In this document: in pieces, positions 45,529 through 55,340 of the stretch
Numbering within the stretch: position 1 is the stretch's first letter
Layout of the letters: each line of letters opens with the position of its first letter
NCBI RefSeq assembly: GCF_050753385.1
Contig: NZ_JBLZFZ010000029.1
Location: forward strand, 1-64,000
Origin: Pantanalinema rosaneae
GTDB lineage: Bacteria > Cyanobacteriota > Cyanobacteriia > Leptolyngbyales > Leptolyngbyaceae
Length of the DNA: 64,000 bases
Direction of reading: 5' to 3'
The notes under the pieces: generated by a model
Seen by the model: the letters and a program-made list of their open reading frames with translations, nothing else
The model's database searches: none
What the model was told of the DNA's origin: nothing
Translations under genes and position numbers: made by a program

Positions 45529-47109
45529 ATGCCTGATCGAGACTCCTCCAGAAATGAATCCAACCTTGATCTGTCCCCGAGACAGGAGCGCCCTTCCGAT
45601 CGGGCATCGACCCTGCTCCAGGAGCGGGAATTAGAGACTCACCTAGAGATTGTTGAGCGGGGTGCCCAACCATTACAAACAACCCTGAAGCGATACTGGT
45701 GGGTGATTCCGATCGCGGCGATCGTTTTGACGATCGGTGGCATTACGGCTGTGCGCTTACAGGAAAATGCCCGGGAAGAAACCACCATTGCTACTCCTAC
45801 CCGACTCTCGGTGCAAACGGCAATAGCCCAGCGCCAACCCATTCAAGCCTGGACTTCCAGTGAAGGAACGGTGCAGGCGGTCAAATTTCAACATCTTAGC
45901 TTTGAAGAAGCTGGGGATGTCACCTATCTGGCACAGCGGGATGGGCGACGGTTGCGGGCGGGCGATCGAGTCAGGACAGGCGAACTGCTAGCACGAATTG
46001 ATGCACGAACCTTGCAAGCCGATGTGCAGCAGGCAGAAGCTAATGTCGCTGAAGTACGCCAACAGCAGGCTGCCGCCGGAGCAGAAGTTGCCGCCGCCCA
46101 ACAACAGGTGGCACAGGCACAGGCACAGGTGCAACAGACCCAGGCGCAGGTACGGCAGGCGCAGGCCAGCCTGACTCTGGCACAGACAGAATTCCAGCGC
46201 TATCAATTGCTATTTGAACAGGGAGTCATCTCCGCCAGCGACCTGGATACACGGCGCAATGCAGTACAGGATGCGGCAGCCAATTTACAGGCTGTGCAGG
46301 CGCAGGTGAATGCGGCCCAGGCACAGGTGAGAACAGCCCAGGCTCAGGTACAGTCTGCCCAGGAACAACGGATTGCGGCGGCATCGCGGGTCACGACGGC
46401 TCAGGCTGCACTGTCCCAGACCCAGGTGGCGTTGGAAGGTACAAGCATTTATGCACCGTTTGATGGCGTGATTGCCTATCTCAATATCACGGAAGGGGAG
46501 TATTTTTCGCCTCAGATTGTCACCTCCCAACTGGCAGGCAATTACCAGGGGATTCTGGAGCGGATTCCGATGGTGATTATTGATCCTGCCCAGTTTGAAG
46601 TAATTGTGGATCTGCCGGGAGAACGGGCAGAGCGGGTGCGTTCGGGACAGACGGCAGTGGTGGCAGCGGAAACCGCCTCCCGTAACAGTTCCATCTCGAC
46701 CTCAGCTTCAGCGAGTGACAATTTGCTTGCTAACGCCAGGGCAAGGGGTGAGGTTTTTTCGGTGAATCCGGCAATTAGTCCAGGGGGTCGGGCGGTCGCC
46801 GCTAGAGTCCGTCTGCAACCCGAAACTACCCAGATGTTACAGCATGGGGAGCGGGTCACCACCTGGATTGCCACGGCAACAGATCCCAATGCCGTAGTCG
46901 TGCCCTTAAACACGGTGGTACAACGCAATCAACAATCCTATGTGTTTGTGGTGAATCAAGCTGGAACCGTCGAGCAACGCCCGGTGGAATTGGGGATTAC
47001 GGGGATCGATCAGCAGGCGATCGCCCGTGGCGTGAATCCAGGGGAAGCGATTGTGATCCAGGGGCAGAATCAATTGGTGGATGGGGTCCCGGTTCAGGTG
47101 GTGGAGTAG
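45529..47109 (+). CDS. RND efflux periplasmic adaptor subunit (HlyD/AcrA family)
   Basis: 526 residues. An N-terminal cytoplasmic tail (~1-55) precedes one membrane helix (~57-80), so it is anchored rather than lipidated. A lipoyl-like half-motif flanks a long Gln/Ala-rich coiled-coil hairpin at ~160-310. Beta-barrel and membrane-proximal domains complete the fold. It links the RND pump to an outer-membrane channel. The pump gene starts 6 bases after its stop. No TolC-type gene is in the window. Confidence 0.92.
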   Translation: MPDRDSSRNESNLDLSPRQERPSDRASTLLQERELETHLEIVERGAQPLQTTLKRYWWVIPIAAIVLTIGGITAVRLQENAREETTIATPTRLSVQTAIAQRQPIQAWTSSEGTVQAVKFQHLSFEEAGDVTYLAQRDGRRLRAGDRVRTGELLARIDARTLQADVQQAEANVAEVRQQQAAAGAEVAAAQQQVAQAQAQVQQTQAQVRQAQASLTLAQTEFQRYQLLFEQGVISASDLDTRRNAVQDAAANLQAVQAQVNAAQAQVRTAQAQVQSAQEQRIAAASRVTTAQAALSQTQVALEGTSIYAPFDGVIAYLNITEGEYFSPQIVTSQLAGNYQGILERIPMVIIDPAQFEVIVDLPGERAERVRSGQTAVVAAETASRNSSISTSASASDNLLANARARGEVFSVNPAISPGGRAVAARVRLQPETTQMLQHGERVTTWIATATDPNAVVVPLNTVVQRNQQSYVFVVNQAGTVEQRPVELGITGIDQQAIARGVNPGEAIVIQGQNQLVDGVPVQVVE

Positions 47110-47115
47110 GGCGCA

Positions 47116-50100
47116 ATGAGTCAGTCCCCGCCACCGCAATCTCGTCCAGATCGCCCCCCGTCCGCGATCGCCCGCTTCTTTATCCTCAACACCCTGTTTG
47201 CCATCCTGGTGAGTCTGCTGCTGGTGGTTGGCGGTGTTCTGGGCTACTTTTCCCTGGTGAAACAGGCGAATCCTGATATTGACATTGCTGTTGCCACCAT
47301 TACCACCACCTGGGCGGGAGCCGATCCCCAGACGATTGAACAGCAGGTGACGAATGAAATTGAGACGGGAATCAGTTCGGTAGAAAATGTGCGGCAAATC
47401 CGCAGTGCTTCCTACACGGGATTTTCGGTGATTAATGTGGAGTTCACTTCGGAAGCTGATGTGAATCGCTCGATTCAAGACCTGCGAGATGCCGTATCCC
47501 AAACGATCGCGGATTTGCCGCAGGATGCGGAACAGCCAATCGTGCAGCAGGTTTCCGTGGATGATGCGCCGATTCTGACTCTGGCATTATTCGGTAACAT
47601 TGATCCGATCGTCATCAGTCGTGCCGCCGATCGCATTGAGGATCGGCTGGAACAGGTAGCTGGGGTGAGTGAGGTGAATCTGGGCGGAGCCAGGGAAGAA
47701 GTGGTGCAGGTGCAGATGAACCCGTATCAGTTGGCGAATCTGGGCATTTCTCCCACCACCGTTGCCAACCAGATCCGCAGTGCCAACCAGGATGTGCCGT
47801 TGAATGAAATTGAAAGTGATGTGATTGGCACCCAGGTCCGCTTTTTTGGGCGGTTTCGACGACTGGAAGACCTGCGCCAGCTCCCGATCGCCCGGTTGAA
47901 TAATCGCGTGGTACGCCTGGAGGAAATTGCCACGGTGCGCCGAGAACTGGAACAGGAGGCAACCCGCGCCTTTATTAGTGTCGATGGCAGCGAGTACGAA
48001 CCCGTGGTCAGCGTCGGTGTGACCAAAGTGCCAGGACAGGATTCGATCGCGGTGATCGATCGCGTCCTCAACACGATGGAACAGTTGAGACAGGATCCCA
48101 ATCTCTGGGTCTACGGCATGGATTACCGGGTGATTGCCAATGAGGCGGACATTATTTGGGGAGAGTTAGGCAATTTGTTCGTCAACGGGTTACAGGCAAT
48201 GGCAGCGGTGTTTGCGGTGCTGTTTGTTGCCCTCTCCTGGCGGGAGGCACTGATTGCCGGATTGTCCATTCCCCTCACCTTTCTCGGCACGCTGGCGGTG
48301 TTGTGGCTGACCGGACAGACCCTCAATATCATGGTGCTGATTGGCATGGTGCTGGCGCTGGGGATTCTGGTGGATGTGTTCATCCTGATGATGGAAGGAA
48401 TGCACGATGCCATTTTTGTCAAAGGCTTACCCTTCAATCAGGCAGCTCTCAGTACGGTCAAAACCTATGCCCCGCCTGCCTTTGCTGGACAGTTGACCAC
48501 CATTCTCGCCCTCGCTCCCCTGCTGGCGATTACGGGAACGTTGGGTCGATTTATTCGACTGCTGCCGTTTACTGCCATTACCTGTCTGCTGCTTAGCTTC
48601 GCGATCGCTATTCTGATCGACATTCCCCTCTCCCGCTATCTGTTGCAGGGAGTGCGGGGAACGGAGCAGAAGTCGCGGGTCGATCGCTTCAGTGAGCAGG
48701 TTTCTCGGCGGTTTGCCACCTGGAGCCTGAACCATACGGTGAAAACGAAAAAAACAGCCCTCGCCTGGACTCTGGGAACGTTAGTCCTGTTTATCTTCGC
48801 CGTTTTGAGCTTTACCCAGATTCCCACAGAATTTTTCCCCGAATCCGACCAGCGCAACTTCAGCGTTAACGTGGAACTGCCCCCGACAACGACCCTGGCG
48901 ACCTCCCAAACCGTGGCGGATAATCTGGGCAGACTATTGCAGGAGCAAACCACCCTCAGTAGCGTGATCAAATATGTCGGGCAACGCAGTGCCCTGGTCG
49001 CTTCTGGGGAACTGCAACCCGCAGAAGGCAGCTATCTGGTGGGTTTTTCTGGGGTGTTTAAGCCAGAAGAGGAGCGGCAGCAAACGTCGATCCAATACCT
49101 AGATCAACTGCGACCACAACTGGAAGCGGCGTTGAACCAGTATCCCGGTGCCACGTTGGTGGTGAATGCCCAGCAGGCGGCAAGCACAGGCGATCCGATT
49201 CAAGTGGAACTCCAGGGCAGTGACATCAACCGTCTGCGCCAGATTTCCCAAGCGGTGCAGGCAGAGTTACGCCAGGTTCCCGGTGCGATCGACGTGCGCG
49301 ACAATTTGGGTGCCCTCCAGCCCGATTTACAACTCATCCCCAGACGGGAGGAACTGAGTTTTTATGGATTGACTGCGAATGAGTTAGCAGCCCAGGCAGG
49401 GTATTACACACGGGCGATCGACGTGGGCAATTTTGTCCTGGGAGGCAATGAGGACGACCTGGAAATTCGTCTCAGCACTGCCTGGTCATCTCGCGATGGA
49501 GCCGTGGGAGGCCCGACCCGCCGGGATGAACTGCTGGCAGTCCGATTCTTCACAGACAATGCTGATCAGCCTGTGGTAGCCGCCAGTGCGGTGATTGATG
49601 CCGTACAGAGCGAAGCTCCCCTCTCTATTACCCGGCGGAACGGACAGCGGACAGTGACGGTGCTTGCCAAGAATGAAGGGCGCACCGTGGGGCAAATTTT
49701 AAGTGCCTTAGAACCGTCGCTGAATCAACTGCAACAGTCCTGGGAACCGGGATACTCCTACAGCTTCGGCGGGGAAACGGAAGATCAGGCAGAAACCTTT
49801 GGTTCGGCGGGGCAGGCATTGGGACTGGCCGTTTTCCTGGTGTTTGCGGTGCTGGTGTTGCAACTGGGTTCCTTCCGCCAACCCCTGATTGTGCTGCTGG
49901 CGATTCCCCTGGGGTTGATTGGTACGTTAGGGGGCTTCTTCCTGGTGGGGCTGCGCTTTTCCTTCACAGCCTTCATCGGCATCATTGCTCTGGTGGGTAT
50001 CGTAGTGAATGATGCGATCGTCATGGTCGATACCATGAATAGTTATCAGAAGGAAGGCAGAAAGGTACGTCAGGCCGCCGCCAATGGAGTCAGCGATCGC

Positions 50101-50334
50101 CTGCGTCCCATTATCACCACCACCGTTACCACTATTATTGGGCTGATCCCCCTTGCCCTCAGCGATCCCACCTGGTTGCCCCTGTGTAGCGCGATTATTT
50201 TTGGATTAATTACAGGCAGTCTGGGAGCCTTACTGATTGTACCGGCGGTTTACCTGCTGCTGACTCCCAAAACAACACAACCTACAGAAGCAATTACTAT
50301 TTCAACTGAAGGAGAGAAGCTGAAGGTAGGATGA
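47116..50334 (+). CDS. RND efflux transporter permease (AcrB/HAE family)
   Basis: 1072 residues, typical length. Two homologous halves each carry a membrane helix followed by a large periplasmic loop and further helices. TM4-like segments contain GMVLALGILVDVFILMMEG and GIIALVGIVVNDAIVMVD, the usual conserved stretches with the acidic proton-relay position. It is a proton-driven trimer exporting drugs, metals or lipophilic compounds. It is translationally close to the adaptor gene; substrate specificity cannot be read from sequence. Confidence 0.95.
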   Translation: MSQSPPPQSRPDRPPSAIARFFILNTLFAILVSLLLVVGGVLGYFSLVKQANPDIDIAVATITTTWAGADPQTIEQQVTNEIETGISSVENVRQIRSASYTGFSVINVEFTSEADVNRSIQDLRDAVSQTIADLPQDAEQPIVQQVSVDDAPILTLALFGNIDPIVISRAADRIEDRLEQVAGVSEVNLGGAREEVVQVQMNPYQLANLGISPTTVANQIRSANQDVPLNEIESDVIGTQVRFFGRFRRLEDLRQLPIARLNNRVVRLEEIATVRRELEQEATRAFISVDGSEYEPVVSVGVTKVPGQDSIAVIDRVLNTMEQLRQDPNLWVYGMDYRVIANEADIIWGELGNLFVNGLQAMAAVFAVLFVALSWREALIAGLSIPLTFLGTLAVLWLTGQTLNIMVLIGMVLALGILVDVFILMMEGMHDAIFVKGLPFNQAALSTVKTYAPPAFAGQLTTILALAPLLAITGTLGRFIRLLPFTAITCLLLSFAIAILIDIPLSRYLLQGVRGTEQKSRVDRFSEQVSRRFATWSLNHTVKTKKTALAWTLGTLVLFIFAVLSFTQIPTEFFPESDQRNFSVNVELPPTTTLATSQTVADNLGRLLQEQTTLSSVIKYVGQRSALVASGELQPAEGSYLVGFSGVFKPEEERQQTSIQYLDQLRPQLEAALNQYPGATLVVNAQQAASTGDPIQVELQGSDINRLRQISQAVQAELRQVPGAIDVRDNLGALQPDLQLIPRREELSFYGLTANELAAQAGYYTRAIDVGNFVLGGNEDDLEIRLSTAWSSRDGAVGGPTRRDELLAVRFFTDNADQPVVAASAVIDAVQSEAPLSITRRNGQRTVTVLAKNEGRTVGQILSALEPSLNQLQQSWEPGYSYSFGGETEDQAETFGSAGQALGLAVFLVFAVLVLQLGSFRQPLIVLLAIPLGLIGTLGGFFLVGLRFSFTAFIGIIALVGIVVNDAIVMVDTMNSYQKEGRKVRQAAANGVSDRLRPIITTTVTTIIGLIPLALSDPTWLPLCSAIIFGLITGSLGALLIVPAVYLLLTPKTTQPTEAITISTEGEKLKVG

Positions 50335-50496
50335 ATTTCTACAGTAGCAGGGCAATGATCTGGAAACCCTTAGCCAAAGAAAATCTCTCCTGGGTTAGAG
50401 CCTGAGAGCCAGCTACCCTCTGTAAGATTTCTGTTTAGTGAATGATTTAGTTAGCGAGCGATCGCTTACAGTTAACCTTACAGAAATCATCTAACA

Positions 50497-52425
50497 ATGG
50501 TCACTACTCCTCCGTCTCAAGTTTCTGCTGCCCAATATCAGGTTACAGACCCACAAGTAGAATTAGAAGCGCTCGTTTCGGAGCCAAAACAGGATACGGA
50601 AATTGATCTGGACTTCCTCTATACCCGAGACATCGAGTTTCGTCAGGAAACGATTTACTTTATTGTCGTCGATCGCTTTTATGACGGTGATCCCAGTAAT
50701 AGTGAAGGCCCCAATCCGGATCTGTATGATCCCGAAGGGCAGGATTGGGGCAAGTATTGGGGCGGTGATTTACAAGGCATTATCGACAAACTCGATTACT
50801 TAAAAAATATGGGGGTAACGGCAATTTGGTTAACCCCACTGTTTGAACAGGTAGAAGCCTTATTTGTGGAACAGGCGGCGATTCATGGCTATTGGACAAA
50901 GGATTTTAAGCGGATTAACCCCCGGTTTATTGGTGAGAATGAAGAACCCTCATTAAATAAAACCCAGGAGACTCGCAATACCGTTTTCGATCGCCTGATT
51001 GAAGAACTACATGCACGCAACATGAAACTGATTTTGGATATTGTGTGTAACCACAGTAATCCAGATTTCAGTGGTAAGAAAGGGGAATTGTACGACGACG
51101 GCGTGAAGATTGCCGACTTTAATGACGATAAAAATGGATGGTATCACCACTATGGCGAAGTGACAAATTGGGAAGATGATTGGCAAGTCCAAAACTGCGA
51201 ATTAGCTGGTTTAGCCACTTTCAACGAAAACAATAACGACTATCGGGAATATATTAAATCTGCCATCAAACAATGGCTCGATCGTGGGGTAGATGCCCTA
51301 CGCGTGGATACCGTGAAACACATGCCAATCTGGTTCTGGCAGGAGTTCACGGGAGATATGTATAAACATCGCCCGGATGTCTTTATCTTTGGTGAATGGA
51401 TCTACAGCAGTCCGTTTGACGATCGCTCGGTAGAGTTTGCCAATGAGTCGGGGATGTCACTACTGGATTTTGGTTTGTGTGTAGCGATGCGATCGGCGTT
51501 AGCTCAAGGATCGGCAGGTGGCTTCCACGATATTCAAAATGTATTGGATTTAGATCACCGCTATAAAAGTGCGAATGAACTGATTACCTTCATTGATAAT
51601 CATGACATGCCGCGCTTCCAGAGCTTTAATCCTGATCCAGCCATGTTAAAAGTGGCGATCGCTTTAATCATGACCTGTCGGGGTATTCCCTGCATTTACT
51701 ATGGCACCGAACAATACCTGCATGATGATACCAATGGTGGTGATGATCCCTACAACCGTCCGATGATGACGAATTGGGACACTGATACCGAAATCTATCG
51801 CACCATTCGCTTATTATCTGGTTTACGACGACTGAATCCTGCCGTGGCAATGGGAGGGCACTGGCAACAATACATCACACCGGATGTCTATTGTTATGCG
51901 CGTAAATATCGCGATTCCGTCTGTTTTGTGGCGCTTAATCGGGGTGGTGATACAACGATTCCTGAAGTGGTCACTTGTTTACCCGATGGTGAACATAAGT
52001 GTGTCCTGACCCATCAGAAATTTACCGTGGTGAATGGCAAAATTCACGATTTACATTTAGCTGAACGGGATGCGATCGTCCTTAGTCATGTGGGGGAACG
52101 TGTCAAAGGTCAAACCATTATTCGGGCGCAGTTAAATGGGGTGCATACCCAACCAGGAGAGCGGATTGTCGTGATCGGCGATTGTCCAGAATTAGGTAAT
52201 TGGGATATTGCGAAAGCGTTTCCACTGGAGTACATCAACAGTAGTACCTGGTTTGGTGAAATTCCCTTCAATGAGAGTGCAGGAACATTGATTACTTACC
52301 GCTATGCCTTGTTACGGGAAGGTACATCCCCCTTACGGGAAAATCTAGTGCCCCGTCGTTGGTTTGTTGCCAGTGAAGGCACCGTCAAATGGCGGGATAT
52401 GTGGGCAAGTGGACGGGAATCGTAG
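50497..52425 (+). CDS. Cytoplasmic GH13 amylase/CGTase-like enzyme with C-terminal CBM20
   Basis: 642 residues. The GH13 barrel has DIVCNH (181-186), nucleophile Asp271 (LRVDTVKH), acid/base Glu300 (FIFGEW) and His369-Asp370 (IDNHD). The N-terminal part (IYFIVVDRFYDGD, YWGGDLQGI) is closest to cyclodextrin glucanotransferase and maltogenic amylase groups. A starch-binding CBM20 domain occupies ~535-640 (VVIGDCPELGNWD). There is no signal peptide, in contrast to secreted relatives, so it probably acts on intracellular glycogen or starch granules. Confidence 0.93.
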   Translation: MVTTPPSQVSAAQYQVTDPQVELEALVSEPKQDTEIDLDFLYTRDIEFRQETIYFIVVDRFYDGDPSNSEGPNPDLYDPEGQDWGKYWGGDLQGIIDKLDYLKNMGVTAIWLTPLFEQVEALFVEQAAIHGYWTKDFKRINPRFIGENEEPSLNKTQETRNTVFDRLIEELHARNMKLILDIVCNHSNPDFSGKKGELYDDGVKIADFNDDKNGWYHHYGEVTNWEDDWQVQNCELAGLATFNENNNDYREYIKSAIKQWLDRGVDALRVDTVKHMPIWFWQEFTGDMYKHRPDVFIFGEWIYSSPFDDRSVEFANESGMSLLDFGLCVAMRSALAQGSAGGFHDIQNVLDLDHRYKSANELITFIDNHDMPRFQSFNPDPAMLKVAIALIMTCRGIPCIYYGTEQYLHDDTNGGDDPYNRPMMTNWDTDTEIYRTIRLLSGLRRLNPAVAMGGHWQQYITPDVYCYARKYRDSVCFVALNRGGDTTIPEVVTCLPDGEHKCVLTHQKFTVVNGKIHDLHLAERDAIVLSHVGERVKGQTIIRAQLNGVHTQPGERIVVIGDCPELGNWDIAKAFPLEYINSSTWFGEIPFNESAGTLITYRYALLREGTSPLRENLVPRRWFVASEGTVKWRDMWASGRES

Positions 52426-52443
52426 GCACAAAAAGAAACTATC

Positions 52444-52493
52444 TGTGGGATGGTGCGCCACTTTCTAGAGCATGGTAGGATGCCCATCCCACA
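52444..52493. repeat. Inverted repeat TGTGGGATGG / CCATCCCACA
   Basis: Ten-base perfect arms around a 30-base loop, 19 bases after the GH13-CBM20 stop. No T-run follows, so it is more likely a dispersed GTGGGATGGGC-type repeat than a strong terminator. Confidence 0.6.
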
Positions 52494-52524
52494 ATAATGA
52501 TTCATGAGTTAGTTCGCCTGCGTT

Positions 52525-53091
52525 ATGCCTACACCATTACTGGTCGTTGATGTTCAATCTGGGTTTCTGAATGACTTTACGCATCACATTCCCGATCGAG
52601 TGGCTCGATTGATTCAACGCGATCATCATGACCCGATTTTATTTACTCGCTTTGTCAATCTGCCCGACAGTCCCTATACTCGCTTATTGAGTTGGGATAG
52701 TTGCAGTGAGGAGCCCGAAACCGATCTAGCCAAGCTGATTGCTGCCTATGCCAAGCCAGAACTGATTTTTAGCAAACCGGGGTTATGTGGTTTACCGAAT
52801 GAATTAATTGATTATTTAACCCAACATCACATGACCCAAATTGATGTCGTTGGCATTGACACTGATATGTGCGTGCTAAAGATCGCGATGGATTTATTCG
52901 ATCGCGGCATTGAACCGATCGTCTTAACCGATTGCTGTGCCAGTACTGCCGGACTTCAGGCACACCTGGCTGGCTTAGCCGTCCTCAGTCGCAATATCGG
53001 TGCCCAACGGTTGCGAGAAGCCGGGTTAGGGGATGGTTCCCTCGCTGCACCGATGCCGAAAACGGACTTACAGCCGTTGTCGGATGAATAA
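52525..53091 (+). CDS. Isochorismatase-like cysteine hydrolase
   Basis: 188 residues. The catalytic triad of the family is visible: Asp9 (LLVVDVQSGF), Lys84 (FSKPGL) and Cys116 (GIDTDMCVLK). The cis-peptide-associated TDMC motif is intact. Members hydrolyse amides or vinyl ethers such as nicotinamide, N-carbamoyl compounds or isochorismate. No biosynthetic neighbours point to the substrate. Cytoplasmic. Confidence 0.9.
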   Translation: MPTPLLVVDVQSGFLNDFTHHIPDRVARLIQRDHHDPILFTRFVNLPDSPYTRLLSWDSCSEEPETDLAKLIAAYAKPELIFSKPGLCGLPNELIDYLTQHHMTQIDVVGIDTDMCVLKIAMDLFDRGIEPIVLTDCCASTAGLQAHLAGLAVLSRNIGAQRLREAGLGDGSLAAPMPKTDLQPLSDE

Positions 53092-53102
53092 ACCATAGTG
53101 AA

Positions 53103-53155
53103 GATGGGGAATGGGGAATGGGGAGTGGGGAGTAGGGAGTAGGGAGTAGGGAGTG
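53103..53155. repeat. Tandem heptamer repeat
   Basis: About seven consecutive 7-base units of the types GGGGAAT, GGGGAGT and AGGGAGT lie between convergent genes. They match the short tandemly repeated repetitive (STRR) sequences known from cyanobacteria. Copy number is probably variable. Confidence 0.85.
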
Positions 53156-53238
53156 GTGTGGTTTAACCAAGCGAAAATTGCTGTAGATCGATCGACAGGC
53201 TGAGGATTGATTAGCCTCCTCAATTCCCCAATACACCG

Positions 53239-54645
53239 TTAGGAGTTCTGCTCCGGCAGGTTACGGGGCGGAATTTCTCGTCCTTGATTGAGCTGGTATT
53301 CTAGACGACCTAGCCATAACCATGCCCCTCCCATAAGCAACGGGACGATCGAGGCAACAACCGCTAGTAGCAGCGATGGTTCACCGATTACCCAGATCAG
53401 CAGCGGCAGAAGTGCCCACGCGATCGCCCCGATCATCGCCAACCCTAACCGAATTTGCTGAATCCGTTTAAGGGCAGTACGGCAACTTCCACAGTGACGG
53501 GTATGGGAATGATAGCGATCGAGCAAGGCTGCTGTCGGTAACGTTGGTGGTAATGTTTCACCGGGAAACGGATCTGCCTCATACTCATTTACCCATTTGC
53601 GTAAGGCGGAGACAAAGGCATCGGCACGAGTCGGTAAATAAAAGGCTTTGGCAAAATTAGCTCCGCCGCCGTGAGCCGCTAAATAACGTTCCTGGTAGTG
53701 TAGAAAAATCTGATCATCTTCCAGAATGTTGTTCTGGCTAATATGGGAATACCAACGTGGTGTTAGTTTAATCAAAAATCCCGGCAGTTTAGAGGCAAAC
53801 TTAAATGGAAACCGAGCAAAGACTCGACATTGACCTTTAGAGATTGGGGTGGCATACACTACCGTTAACGTGCGACCAAACTGTTTAGAGGTCAGATCAT
53901 GCCACATCAGATTCGGGGCAATAAACTGCGTCTCCTGCCGTCCTAATGTGCCTTTGCGAGGACCTTCTTCCCACACACCCTGAAATCCAGTTTTGCCGAA
54001 CTCCACCACCTCTAATTCTACGGGAGCCGCATTCGATCGATTCCCAACGGATTTGTGATGTGTAAACGGTACATGGCTGGAATCCAGCACATTTTCCAAC
54101 AGTGTCAACGCATCGTAGGGTAGATCTCGGAAGGTATTGAGACAGATCCACTCATCTGGAGATTCTGTCATCGGCTCAATAATCGGGACTTTCACCTTTG
54201 CCGCATTCTCCGGTTGCCCCGGATAGACAAATAGAAGTCCCTGTTCTACTGCCGTCGGTAAGGCGATCGCACACGCCCGTTTGGAGGTATGAGCATTCGT
54301 CTCGGCGGTCTGTTGGGGAATGCGATCGCACCCACCATCGCCGCGAAATGCCCAACCATGATACGGACATTCCAATAAACCATCCTCAGCAATTCGACCT
54401 TCGGACAGGGGCACTAACCGATGGGGACATTGATCGATAAAGGTTCGCCATTGTTCGGCTTGTCGATCCCACCAAATCACCAAATCCTGCTCCAGTAAGG
54501 TAAATCGGGTAGGTTTCGCTGGGTCTAAGTCCTCAATGTAGTGAACTGGATACCAGGCTTCTTTGACATCAAACCGATCGGGATCGCGACCACCCGCCGG
54601 TAATGTATGGGTTTGGGGGATTGAGATCGGCGCTTCCGTTAACAT
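53239..54645 (-). CDS. PaO/Lls1-type Rieske oxygenase
   Basis: 468 residues. The Rieske centre is Cys73-x-His75 (CPHR) and Cys93-x2-His96 (CPYHGW). The mononuclear iron site lies in ENVLDSSHVPFTHH. A PaO domain fills the middle, followed by a CGSC motif in the C-terminal third and two membrane helices at the end. This is the architecture of pheophorbide a oxygenase, Ptc52 and Tic55 relatives, which use ferredoxin-derived electrons. The substrate in cyanobacteria is uncertain, possibly a tetrapyrrole. It is membrane-bound, perhaps thylakoid. Confidence 0.92.
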   Translation of the reverse strand: MLTEAPISIPQTHTLPAGGRDPDRFDVKEAWYPVHYIEDLDPAKPTRFTLLEQDLVIWWDRQAEQWRTFIDQCPHRLVPLSEGRIAEDGLLECPYHGWAFRGDGGCDRIPQQTAETNAHTSKRACAIALPTAVEQGLLFVYPGQPENAAKVKVPIIEPMTESPDEWICLNTFRDLPYDALTLLENVLDSSHVPFTHHKSVGNRSNAAPVELEVVEFGKTGFQGVWEEGPRKGTLGRQETQFIAPNLMWHDLTSKQFGRTLTVVYATPISKGQCRVFARFPFKFASKLPGFLIKLTPRWYSHISQNNILEDDQIFLHYQERYLAAHGGGANFAKAFYLPTRADAFVSALRKWVNEYEADPFPGETLPPTLPTAALLDRYHSHTRHCGSCRTALKRIQQIRLGLAMIGAIAWALLPLLIWVIGEPSLLLAVVASIVPLLMGGAWLWLGRLEYQLNQGREIPPRNLPEQNS

Positions 54646-54796
54646 GCCTGCAAGGAATGGATGGGTTAAGGGTTATTTACATATCTTAACATGCAGCTAC
54701 TAGAGCGGAGTTGATCCAAAGGCTGACTAGACAGCGACGATCGAGGCTGTTGCTATCCCGGATAATAAAACAATTGTTGCGATAATATTGCTGATC

Positions 54797-54985
54797 ATGC
54801 CGGGACTTCCTATCGATCCGATCGTGTACCTGATGTTGAATCTCCATTGTTTGCTCGGTGGCGTTGCGGCGGTGGTGGCAGCCCGGAAAGGCTATCGTCT
54901 GGGACTCTGGTTGGGGTTGGGATTAGTTGGGGGAACAGCCGCCTTAATTGCCGCGATCGTTTTGCAACCCAGGCAGCAGCCCTAG
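54797..54985 (+). CDS. Small hydrophobic membrane protein
   Basis: 62 residues from ATG 54797 (TTG 54788 is an alternative). Two membrane helices (~8-30 and ~36-55) are joined by a short RKGYR turn, and the C-terminus is short and positive. No family is recognised. Position and composition suggest a real gene. Confidence 0.55.
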   Translation: MPGLPIDPIVYLMLNLHCLLGGVAAVVAARKGYRLGLWLGLGLVGGTAALIAAIVLQPRQQP

Positions 54986-55340
54986 TCGAAGCCTGAAGCA
55001 GTGAGCTTATACCCTGGGAGGGATTGGGTTAAATGGAGTTAGCCCGATAAAATCCGAAAGCATCCTGTTTCTGAGAGAGAATAATCTCCAGACTGAAGCC
55101 AGTACCCTGAATTAGTTGGCTTCTAGAACAGTCAAAACTTGCTTGGCTCAACGATCGACCAGGGTTGAGCCGTCGTACACACTCAAGCATGGTCTGCTGC
55201 CATCTGGAAGGTGGGCTAGATTGGGTTAAGTGATGCTTCAAGTTTAAAGTAGCCTCTTAGAAAATATTTTTCTCTAAAAACCCTTTAAACTATTGGCTTT
55301 AACCCCTACTGCTTTCCTCCTACGAGACTAGGTATTTGGT
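54986..55340. other. Intergenic region with a doubtful small ORF
   Basis: 355 bases upstream of the hybrid kinase. A minus-strand frame at 55029-55241 is listed separately with low confidence. The last 80 bases are AT-rich and likely contain the kinase promoter. Confidence 0.5.
55029..55241 (-). CDS. Doubtful small ORF
   Basis: 70 codons from a TTG, or 53 from an internal ATG, in an otherwise empty spacer. The product has protein-like character (VRRLNPGRSLSQASFDCSRS, then a hydrophobic/polar alternation), but there is no ribosome site and no family I recognise. Confidence 0.3.
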   Translation of the reverse strand: MKHHLTQSSPPSRWQQTMLECVRRLNPGRSLSQASFDCSRSQLIQGTGFSLEIILSQKQDAFGFYRANSI

